Shown here one piece after another: positions 31,986 to 42,900 of a stretch of 64,000 nt of DNA. The stretch is taken from NCBI RefSeq assembly GCF_001680005.1, contig NC_033569.1:1922001-1986000 (forward strand). Direction: 5' to 3'. Both the position numbers and the translations under genes were made by a program. Every line of letters begins with the position of its first letter. Within the stretch, counting starts at the first letter, position 1. The notes under the pieces were generated by a model, which worked only from the letters and a program-made list of their open reading frames with translations, did not search any database and was not told the DNA's origin. The DNA comes from Plasmodium coatneyi (Eukaryota > Apicomplexa > Aconoidasida > Haemosporida > Plasmodiidae).

Positions 31986-34900
31986 TTATCTTAAAAATAT
32001 GTACTTCGTCAGGGATAGCATCAAAATGGAAAAAACGATGAACACGAGATTTATTGCAGTCAGGAAGAAGAAATTTGGCAGGAAGTAGTCGTACAGCTGA
32101 AAAGGGAATACAAACGGGGGGGGTACACACAAATATATATATATATATGTGTGTGTGTGTGCGTGTGTGCGTGTGTGCGTGTGTGCTGGGGGCATGAGCC
32201 GGCATATACAGTTGGGCGTACTTGTTCCCTCTCTTAACGATGTGTATGCAATTCTCCCAGCGTGATATGCTTACCATGAGGTGCAACTCCAGGTAGAAGG
32301 TCACCCACAGGGCCGTGAGGCACTTGGAGCAGAATAAGAAAATTATCCTAAGTGGGGAAAAAATCGAAAAATCAAAATGAACAAATAAATCAATAAGGAG
32401 AGTCATAACAGAAGTAAATTTCGCTGTTACAGTGAACTACGGGCATATGTTTGTCCAGTGTGCACACCCACGGGGCACCACCACCCCGTTGTTGAAGAGC
32501 TACGACTTACTTGAAGAAAAGGTTAATCAGTGGATAGAAATAGAAATTGTAAAAATCGACCCCCCTAAAATACGTCAGCATTTTTATCTTCCTCAAATTG
32601 AACACGTAAAGAATGAACAGAAGCGAAAACAACATCGGGAAAAATATGTGAATAAATATATAGACCTGACTTATAGGCCATACATATTTATTAAAACCAG
32701 TGTATGCTGAAGTCAGGGGCAAGCTATTTAAGACAAATTTTTGGCCAGTTAAAAAGAAGGTGTATTTTATAAGTATAGCTGAGAGTAAATAAAAATCGGT
32801 ATCACTGAGAGAGAAAAATGGAAGGTTCTTTACTAATTTGTAAATTTGAATTTGCGTGGCATCTGTTTCGTTAAGGAAGGTACACTTATCTAGCAAGGTA
32901 CATTTCTCCTGCACAAGTTTGAGATCGAATTTCTCCTTCACCCATGTATTGACCTGCCTTATTTCAAGCGTTTTTTTTTTCGTCCTCCAAATTGGTAAAC
33001 ATATGTACCTGTTTATTTTCTTCAATCCATTTTATTTTAATGTTATTCATATCTTTATTTTCTTCCAAATTATTCGTACCCACAAAAAAAAAGTAAAATA
33101 AAAATATCGTTGTGTAGAAGAATAGCAAGACACTCAGATTTGTGTTGCTATACGCGATGAGCGATAACTGGAGGGACGAAAACAGTATCAGGAACAGAGT
33201 TATAGAAACTTCCTGTATCTTCTGGAACGACTCCGGTACTTTTTCCTCTTGTATTATGCTGCTTTTTCTGAATATGATGAACAGGTATAGCAAAAATGTC
33301 GTCAAGTAAACACCTAGGGGGTTCCAAAATATCACTTGCTCGTTTATTTTAAGGAAATACAAAAGTACTAAAGCGAACTGCACGGTCCATCCTAAGAGTA
33401 TGACTGTTTTTATTTCCCTTTTTAGCATCTTATTGGAACCGCAATTTATAAATAGGGTACTAAAAAAATACAGCGAAATGGGTAAGGCCAATTGCAGCAC
33501 GGATTTCTTCAGGTATAGCTTTTCCATGTCATGCTCAAAATATCCCAGCGTGAAACTGTACGTCGCGTTAACAACTAGGACGGTGAGGAGGAGCAGTCCG
33601 CTGCGAAGGGGGGACAGGTAGACACATGAGGGGCATACACATTAACGGTGATATGTGTGATGTGGTAGGGTTTACACCCATATTTCCCCTCCTACTTACC
33701 GCAAAAGGTGCAGGGAGAAGAAGGACTCGCACTTGAACAGAGAAAGCACCACGTAGGCAATTAACAAAAAGTGGATGTAGTGCCTCTCCTTGAATATGTA
33801 GTCGAAGGACAATTCACACGAACTCCAAATGAGGACAAAAAAGAAGTAGTTATTATTCACTAGATATTTAAGTAGCTTCTTTTTTACTGCGAAAATGCAC
33901 TTAGTAATGTTAAATATATATGGCAAGACTATATTTATGCTTCTCGCGATACTTCTCTTTATTATGGTATAAAGGCATTTAAAAAAAAAGAAGATTTTTA
34001 GAAGAAAGTTGTTCTTGGCATGATCCCCCGGGTTGAGGTGCCCACTCTTATCATGATAAATGGAGTGTTTATCTCCTGGTTGTATAGCTGTGTATTTCTT
34101 CATGTTTGCCTCTGGGAGGTTGCTACATACCAAGGATACCTTCACATAGCTAATAAATCGGAAAAAATCTGTGTATTTATTTCTAGAGAAGAAAGTTCCA
34201 ACGACTAGAAGTGTGAACAGGAGGGGCAGCACAAGTAAGTGCAGGAACTTATTATACACATCGAGTGGAAGAAGGACAATGAAAAAAACAGTGAGGAGAA
34301 GAATGAACGTGCCAGCTGAAATGGACTTGTAGTAACAATTCATTTTTGAGTTAAGGTAAAATATTTTAAATATGATCAAAAAGAATATATTCACTATTAG
34401 GCAGAGGACAATAAAGGATGGCTTCTTCGCAGCAAAAATGATGTAAAAATATTTCTGGGTAATTTCCATGAGATTTCTCATTTTGTTTATATATTTTATA
34501 TACTCTTCCTTTTCACTTGTTAGAATTTCTTCTACGTCTAGGAATTTTTTATTTGGTTGAAAAAATCGCCCCATTTCTTCTTCTATATGTTTCCAATTAT
34601 TTTTAATAAAAAAATAATCTTCATTTTTGATAACCCGATAGTGTGTTTCGTACTCATTTAGGTATCTGTTTATCTGCCACAAGTTGGCATAGTTCAGTTC
34701 TGCGATGTAGTGCAAATTGAGCACCTCATAGTATAACTTGGAGTGGTTCCCACCAACTTCGTTCGGTTCCGCACTGGGTTTACTCTTCCCCGGGGAGTTA
34801 TCTTCACCCGTGGGGTCCTCATTAGAAGGGTTGCTTCCACTTTCGTTTCCTTCCTCTCCAAAATTAGAAGCCGCATAAGACGCTGAATCAGACCCTGTAG

Positions 34901-36236
34901 ATGGGGCACCCTCCTTGTACGCGTTCGGGATTAAATCCATGATAACATTTCCCACGTTGCAGAAGGGGATCGTAGATCCAATCAGAAAGGATAACGTGCT
35001 CACCAAGTTTATTTGCCTAGTATACCTCACATCGTAGAAGTAGGTTCTGTCCTTTTTCGAATCGTTCAAAGCGGAATGGTAATTTTTATAGCTTTCTACA
35101 AAGCACTCGTCCTTGCCTGGGACGCAGGAACTAAATGCAAAGGGAGAATCAGAGTTCTTTCTCTCAGGCTTGTCCTTATCGTATAGAATAAACGTCTTAT
35201 TATTTATGTTCTTATCTAGAGACATAAATTTCAATGGGGCATAGATAAAGAGAGAGGTATCCGTCTCATCTGCACTGAACCCACTGTGATCCCCTGTGCG
35301 TGTTTGCCCATGGTCACCAAAAAGAACAAAAAGTGTTTTCTTCTTCTCTTCCGATTTAACCTTCTGTACTATATCGTTTACAAAAATGTCGAAATCTTCT
35401 AACACATGTTTCATTTTCCTCGAATTGGGTTTCCCTACATGGCCTACGTGATCTACCCCCAAAACGTGTACATACAAAAAGTCCCAATAATCCAAAGGAT
35501 ACTCCTCATAAAAATGATTCTTCGATTTGTTATCCAAATCATACAAATCGTAAATGTTAAAACTTTCGTACACTAATTTTCTGGATACATTTTTTGTCAA
35601 TTTTACAAGTGTGTCATCCCCGATAGCTGTGACCGTTTTTCTATTATAGTAAAGTTGTTCTATAAAATTATCCTGTATATCATCACTTGGACTAAAGTTT
35701 TCATTTAAATCTAGGTAATTTGGTATGGACCCAATGACCATAGATTTTAACCTAGACGTCGTAACCGTAGGTGCATCTGCTTCGAACAGAAATAACATTG
35801 TTTTGTCTTTCTCTGTCTTCAACATATGATGTAAATTCATCATATTATTTTGGAAAAATCTCACCTCCTTTGGAGTGTTTTTTCTTTCATCTATTGATTC
35901 ATCATTTTCTATCTCCTTTTTATAATTCGGATCGTATAGTGTAAAATCAAACCTCAGTGCATCTATCAGGAGGACCACTATTCTGTCATACGGCGCATTC
36001 ACAATGGAGTGGACATTTTTTTTACTCTTCTGTGATTCTATGTATTCATCTCCAAACACTTTTCTGCTGAAGGTTTCCAAATCTTCCGACTTGTTCGTGA
36101 TTCCTTCCCTCGGGAATAGGAAGCCATTGATAAACGAGATGAATATCAACAGGTTCAACAGAAAAATCAGAAAAAATATTAACACATGATTGGATAGGAA
36201 GTTTCCAAATAGGTTGTATTTCACCTTCTCCTTCAT
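31986..36236 (-). CDS. PIGO: GPI ethanolamine phosphate transferase 3 (PIG-O)
   Basis: Coding blocks are 36236-33700, 33600-32511 (with a frame break near 32971-32980, see findings), 32347-32275 and 32096-31986. The start is the first ATG; the in-frame codon five residues upstream is TTG. One N-terminal membrane helix is followed by the lumenal alkaline-phosphatase-fold domain. Metal and catalytic motifs are 'VVLLIDALRFDF', 'PTVTTSRLKSMVIGSIPNYL', 'VLGVDHVGHVGKP' and 'LFGDHGQTRTGDHSG', all diagnostic of the PIG-N/O/G family and closest to PIG-O. A Ser/Gly/Glu/Asn-rich insert (~435-500) precedes about a dozen C-terminal membrane helices. The enzyme adds phosphoethanolamine to the third mannose of GPI, the group that links to proteins such as merozoite surface antigens. 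Exons 4 and 5 encode the last two helices. Confidence 0.92.
32130..32187. repeat. AT / TG microsatellite in the last PIGO intron
   Basis: A (TA)n run passes into (TG)n and (TGTGTGCG)n-like repeats, immediately downstream of a run of eight Gs (about 32116-32123). It lies wholly inside the intron 32097-32274. Confidence 0.85.
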
Positions 36237-36990
36237 TCTGTTCCTGTCCAATTGGTGTACTATCTAAAGGGGGTGTGACGATGGGGTTGGCTTTCTCCTG
36301 GCTCGACAAGCACGCGGGTGATACGTACTTGGGGGATACGTTATTGGGTGATAGATGAACAAAGTTTTACCTGCGGGTGAGGTTGCTCTCATGCACACAC
36401 TTAAACACCCACGTATGAGTCACAAACGATACACAGAAAAGTTAAAACAAATAGGGGGAGCGGATTTACAACAAATAGAAAAAAAGGAACGACGGGGGAT
36501 AAGCCCATGGATGGCACAAGCCCGAACGGGTTACTTCTACGCGTGGGCAGGTTACTCCTATGAGTGAACACTTAACTCCCACACCTGAACGAGTACATAC
36601 AGTTACACCCTATGTGCATGCCGTTTCGTGAATTAATAACACATTCGTTGCTTACGTTGGCAAAACAATACCAAATGGAGCGGTCGACAGGGGAGCAAGC
36701 GGGCTAATATACACACGTGCTTAACGACATAATGCGTGCTCTCATCCGTTAATGCATGGTAGAGGGTGAATAATCATAAGTGCTACTTAAAAAGTGACAA
36801 AGGCGGGCATACACATTTTAGAGGTACTTACATATATGTACATATTTCTACAAAAATATAAATCAGCATAACCTAATAATGCGCCAAAAAAAAAAAAAAG
36901 TTAGGTTTAAAATAGAAATTACGCATACTTCGGTGCAGAAATGCCCTTGGAGTAATGAACCCCTTTACACAGTACTCAGGGGGGAGGGGG

Positions 36991-37023
<33 letters not shown>

Positions 37024-37414
37024 ATCATCAAATTTCACTTGCGTCGCTGCTTTTGCGTTTTAAAACGCTTCCCAATTTTTCGAAAGAAAAAATAACTACA
37101 AGTACATAAGCTCATTTTTTTTAAAAATCACCAAAACCTTTGCAACGGAGGAGACCAACATACATGTACATTTTGTATGTCCGAGTTTAAATATTAATGC
37201 GATGAAAATATAGGCAGTCGTTTACGCGATTGCGCATTTTGAGATACCTACTCTGGATTAAATTGGGAGTCTCAGCAGTGGTTAGCAATCATGCGGTCGC
37301 TCTTCTATTCATAGGAAGTACATGCGTAGGTATCTCCCAATGTGCATACGGGCTTAGCGGCGAAATAGGGAAGGCCCGCCAAACAGTCAAAAGGAACACA
37401 ACGGCGTAAGAGTT
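36237..37414. other. Divergent intergenic region, 1.2 kb
   Basis: Likely bidirectional promoter of PIGO (-) and the CHCH-like gene (+). It contains a poly-A run at 36996-37020 and another at 36885-36899. A frame at 36355-36567 looks random. Confidence 0.5.
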
Positions 37415-38222
37415 ATGCTAAAATTAGCGCTCTTTTTTGAACAGCTGAAGAGGCGTTCTATAGTGCATATTAGTATAGCAATAAGGACGTTAAACAGAAT
37501 GTTCAAATTTCAGCAGCTAAGAACGGGGTGGAATGAACTGGGGAGGACGGCAAAAGTAGTGTACGGGTGCTTCTTCTTCAATATCATTTTGCTCATGGGG
37601 ATAACCACTAGAAGACACATGGCCAACAAAAGGGCGGTTGACTTTTATACAAACAAAATTATAGACTCCAACAGCGAAAACGACGACTGGAGTTGTTACA
37701 ACTCGGCCAAGCAGTATCGTTACGAGTGTGCATATTTGAGCGAGTAAGCAGGCATAAATCGGAAAAAGGAGAAAAAATGAACCACCCAAATGGGGTGACA
37801 AAGGACAACCCTTGCCACAGCACACGCAGCAGGAGCATATGTCCAACATGTGTGCACTAAGTGAACACCACTGACATGCATGAATCAAAGAAAATGGGAG
37901 GGGATATTGCTGCCATGCACATTTGACCATCGCTATGCACGCATTAAAAACGAGCCATCTTGGTTAGCACACATTGTTGTACACAAAATATAATCGTATT
38001 TTTTTTTTTTTTTTTTTTTTTGTCCTATTTAGAGAAGAAATTGAACATCTGGGCATATGTCAAAAGCTGCATTTGGAACTGGAACACTGCCGAAACGGTC
38101 TATACAAACATATACGGGAGGACACTCCCGCCATGAAAAAAACTCCGTACATTTTAAACAAGCCAACGTGGATCAGAGACCCAGTTTGGTTTCAAAATAT
38201 GCAAAGTGCAAAGAGTGACTAA
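37415..38222 (+). CDS. CHCH-like mitochondrial membrane protein (two exons)
   Basis: Exons 37415-37743 and 38033-38222 (GA|gtaagc ... tttag|A) encode 172 residues, or 144 if translation begins at ATG 37499 ('MFKFQQLRTGW...'). A hydrophobic helix 'VVYGCFFFNIILLMGITT' is followed by a charged segment and then paired cysteines across the splice junction: 'SCYNSAKQYRYECAYL' (C-x10-C) and 'ICQKLHLELEHCRNG' (C-x9-C). Twin Cx9C-type hairpins are hallmarks of proteins oxidised by the Mia40 pathway in the intermembrane space. One spacing here is 10 rather than 9. The C-terminus 'TWIRDPVWFQNMQ' is aromatic and conserved-looking. Its role is unknown; a respiratory-complex subunit or assembly factor is plausible. 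ATG 37499 gives a more compact presequence. Confidence 0.7.
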
Positions 38223-39901
38223 TTTTAAAATTGCCGAAGGGGAGGAGGTGTTTGCAATTTGGTGAAGCTCTCCCCGGAGCGTAGAATAAATATCACTGCT
38301 AGGCGCGCCAGCCGTATCACACAGTACACCCCTTTGCAGATGAAGATGTGTTACTTTGGATCGTCGCTGATTCTGCAACTGTGCGCTTATCTGCGTTGTT
38401 GCCATTTCGTTATTCCTCGTTGATTTACCCCGCCACTTATCCGTTTCGCTCAAATGGATAATCGGAGCTGTTTAAAGATCTCCCCTTACAGGTGTTTTAA
38501 AAAGCAGTAACACACAGCGTTATGTTTAAACGTCCCAATATTTCGTAGACGGCAAATGTATATGTGGCAAATAATTCTTTTTTTTTTTCGTCCTTTTGAA
38601 CCATTGTCAATTCTTTCAAACCGTGTAATTAAATGTTTTTTTTATTTTTCCCCAAATTATCAAATGCCCTTCGTTTTCGTGCATCCATTTATACGGGGCA
38701 AATTAAAAGACTCCTCTCATAATTATGCACCTCCATATGTTCCCTTATTTATCTATATTTTCCTTCGGCAATCCCCCCACGGGAATATTTATTGCGGCAC
38801 TGTGCAAACACAGCACTAAAGCCGAAACGTATACCTTAGTAGTAGCCCGAGTGGCCTTTACATGAATATTATACCCACGTGGACTGGGCGTTGTTTTTGC
38901 GTTTATTTTGCTTAATATGAGCAACGCAAGCGGGCTTATACATACATGCGCGTATACACTGATACAGTTACACCTGCATGATTTATACATCCGAGGAGAC
39001 TGCTAAAATTAGCCTACCTCAGGGAACATATCATTTTTTGTAAAGGTATACCTAATTTGTTTTTAACCTTTTACACGCTGTATCATTTTACGTTCTGTTT
39101 TAATTTTTTTTTTTTTAGCACGCGGTGATAACGAATAACACCATGTTTGTAGCATCGCTCGGAAGCTAAAATTTGAGCCCTTTTCAATGGCACAATTTAG
39201 TCGTTCCTTTTGAGATGCATTAAGAAGGATTTTTTTTTTTTTTTTTCTCGCCGCATAAGTTGCTTTCATTTTTGAGAAAGGGCAAAGCCTCTCCCGTTTT
39301 CCTTTTTTTTCCAAAAATTTTCCCTTCGCGTTCTTTTTAAAATACATAAATACATACATATATGAAGAAATACATTTTTTTTTTCCGTTAATTTGAACAA
39401 ATCACGGGCAGTACACCACACCCACAGCAAATATTTGTATGAATGTTCCCATTTTTCTCCTCTGCTAAGCAACAGAGCCATTTTTGAAAAAAGTAAGCCC
39501 ATCCCCCTTTGCTAACATATTTACAAATGTCAATTAAAAAAAATAAAGAGCAACTCCTTTTCGGCGAAGTGAACATTTTCTGCAATATTATGCCAGGGGA
39601 AATTTTGTTAGCCAATCAGCCACGCCAAAAGGCACTCGTCGAGCGTAAGAGCAGGAGGCATTGCGCGTGTGGCAGCTCCACGTAGGTTTTGCGGCAACCA
39701 CAGTGAAATACCTGCCATTGAGGGAAGCAGGAAAAGGTGGCAAAATTGCCGAAGTAGTGAAAAAAGCACGAGGAGCTAGTAGGAGCTGGTAGGAGCTGGT
39801 AGGAGCAGGCCGAACCGTGGGACACAGCGTAGGCATCCGAGGGGGCACACATAAGAGAGACCTCTTGCATGCCAGCACGCAAAACTTGAGGAGACCAAAA
39901 A
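38223..39901. other. Intergenic region, 1.7 kb
   Basis: Upstream of eIF2B-epsilon. It has T-runs at 38578-38588, 39106-39117 and 39231-39246, AT-rich sequence, then a more GC-rich 5' leader from 39600. Frames on the minus strand at 39588-39882 look like shadows of the leader. Contains the 10-bp repeat listed separately. Confidence 0.5.
39771..39810. repeat. Four tandem 10-bp units in the eIF2B-epsilon leader
   Basis: The unit 'aggagctggt' occurs four times (39771, 39781, 39791, 39801), the first and last with small changes. It lies about 90 bases upstream of the start codon, probably in the 5' UTR. Confidence 0.85.
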
Positions 39902-42900
39902 ATGAAGAAGGAAGTAGAATTTAACCTCCTCTACGACGAGGAAAAGAAACACCTGGTGGGGTTGCTAATCGAAAATAATTTTGACGAAATATACGAACCG
40001 ATAACGACAGAAAGTCTCAGGTTTTTTGTGCCGCTAAACGGAGTGTGCCTAATAGATTATCAATTGCACTTCTTCAGACAAAATAATATTAAAAAAATTT
40101 ACGTAGTGGTAACTCATCACGAGAAGGAGTTACAGAATTACATTGAAAAATTTCAGAAGAGCAAAAAAAGGTACAATGATTTAGACATTGAAATAATTAA
40201 ATTGAGCAAAAAGGTAAAAACGTTAGGTGACGCATTGAGGGACTTTAAAAAATGTGTGGAAATTTATCAAGACATATTATTGCTTCTGTCCGATACAATT
40301 CCAATTGCAAATATAAAAGAAATTATAAAAGCTCATTTTGTAAATAAGGAAAAGTGTAAAAATCAAATTATGACTCTTATCCTGTCCCACTGTATTGATG
40401 AAAATAAATCCCACAATGACGATTTTGTCATTGCGTATGATAATTTCTCCTTCAAGCTTCTTCTATATGAACCTTTGAAAAATAAAAATTATTTAATATT
40501 AACTAGCGAAATATTTGATCAGGTAAAACCCAGGGATGGTAAGAAGAGGGCCAGCGCGTCAGGTGGCACCGGAGGGAATACCATTGGAAAGGACCGAAGG
40601 CCGTCTCTATCCAATGTAGGAGAAAATAAAGAATACCATAAACCAATCATCAATTTCAATACCTCCACAAATTCGATAATCATCTCATATGACCTTGTAA
40701 TGCCAAACATTTTTATTATCACGCCGCAAGTTTTCAAATTGTTTGAAGAGAATTTTGACTACCAGTGCATGAAAAAGGATTTTATTTACAACATCCTGAA
40801 GCAGGAAATTAAAATAGAAGAAATTTACGTACACGCTTTGAACAACGATTATAACTACACAGAATGTAACCAGATAATTACCACCTTGACAGATTTTCGC
40901 ATATATTTTAAATTTTTTAAAACATTAATTGAGAGAAATGTTCACCCTTTTTTAGCCAACTCTTCACACCTTTTACCTGACCTACCCAAATTTACTTTCT
41001 GCGAACCGGGACTGTATAAAGCGAAAAATACAATCATTGATGATTCGTGTAAGTTGCTAAAAATTGTCCTGGTGGAAAACTACACGGAAATTTCAGAAAA
41101 CACACATATTGAAAATTCCGTCATTTGTAAAAATTGCAAAATTGGAAAAAATGTAAAAATTATGAACAGCATCATCGGCAAAAACTCTGTCATAAAAGAC
41201 AACGTAACGATTGTCAGCTCCTTTATCAGTGAGAATAATGTCCTTAACGAGGGCGTATACATTGACGAATGTTGTGTTGTGGGGAGAAATATGAATATCC
41301 CTGCGGGCACGAAAATAGGGAAATATACCAGATTAAGCGCCTTTAAACATTTAAAGGGGAAGTTGAAGGTGCACAGAAGGAGCAAACATCAGGACGACCA
41401 TTCCGCCGAAGAAAGGAGGAAGGACTCTGTCCCCGACGGGAACGTTGGAGAGGCATCCACCGTGCAGTTCGAGCAGGAGGTCGTCACCATGGAAAATGAG
41501 GAAAACACGCTCAACGGGAGTGTGAACAAGGTCTGCGAAGAGGACGCGGGCGGGGAGGAGCAAGAGAAGGAGGACAAGGAAGAAGTGAATGAACAGGTAA
41601 AAGAAGAGGTAAAGGAAGACGTGAATGAGGAGGTAAAAGAAGAGGTAAAGGAAGACGTGAATGAGGAGGTAAAAGAAGAGGTAAAGGAAGACGTGAATGA
41701 GGAGGTAAAAGAAGAGGTAAAGGAAGACGTGAATGAGGAGGTAAAAGAAGAGGTAAAGGAAGACGTGAATGAGGAGGTAAAAGAAGAGGTAAAGGAAGAA
41801 ATGACGGAAGAGTTGGAAGAAGTAAAAGAGGAAGTAAAGGAAGAAATAAAGGAAGTAGAAGAAAAATTGGAGGAAGAAGTAAAAGAAGAAGTCAAAGAAG
41901 AAGTCAAAGAGGTAGAGGAAGAGGTAAAGGAGGAAGTGAAGGAAGAAATGAATGAAGAAGTGAAGGAAGAAGTAAAGGAGGAATTAAAGGAAAAAATGAA
42001 TGAAGAAGTCAAAGAGGTAGAGGAAGAGGTAAAGGAGGAAGTGAAGGAAGAAATGAATGAAGAAGTGAAGGAAGAAGTAAAGGAGGAATTAAAGGAAAAA
42101 ATGAATGAAGAAGTAAAGGAGGAATTGAACGAAGTGAAGGAAGAAGTAAAAGAAGAAGTAAAAGAGGAAGTGAAGGAAGAAGTAAAAGAAGAAGTAAAAG
42201 AGGAAGTGAAGAAAGAAGCAAAGAGCCTATTAAGAGGGATATGGAAGAAATGGATGAAAAGTAAGAAACAAGTAAAAGAAGAAATAAAGGAAGTAGAAGA
42301 AGAGGTAAAAGAAGTGAATGAGGAGGTAAAAAAAGAGGTAAAGGAAGGGGTAAAGGAAGAGGTAAAAGAGGAGGTAAAGGAAGAAGTGAAGGAAGAGATA
42401 AAAGAAAAAGTGAAGGAAGAGATAAAAGAAGAAATAAAGGAAGAAATAAAGGAAGAAGTAAAGGAAGAGGTAAAGGAAGAACTGACAGAAGAGGTAAAGG
42501 GAGTCGTGAATGAGGAGGTAAAAGAAGAGTTGAAAAAACAAGTGAATGAGGTAAAAGAAAAGGTAAAGGAAGACCTGAATGATGAGGTAAAAGAAGAGTT
42601 GAAAGAAGAAGTGAATGAGGTAAAAGAAGAAGTAAAGGAAGACTTGAATGAGGAGGTAAAGGAAGAGTTGAAGGATGAAGTGTATGAGGTAAAGGAAGAG
42701 GTAAAGGAAGAGGTAAAGAAAGAAGTAAAGGAGGATGTAAAAGAAGAAATGAATGAAGAAGTGACGGAAGAGGTAAAGGAAGAGGTAAAGGAAGAAGTGA
42801 CAGAAGAAGTGAATGAAGAGGTAAAGGAAGAATTAAATGAGGAGGTGAAGGAAGAATTGAATGAGGAGGTGAAGGAAGAATTGAATGAGGAGGTGAAGGA

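Noticed and set aside
36046..36309. Alternative frame upstream of PIGO that might add an N-terminal exon
   Set aside because: Different frame, no splice junction into PIGO, and the ATG at 36236 already gives a normal signal-anchor N-terminus.
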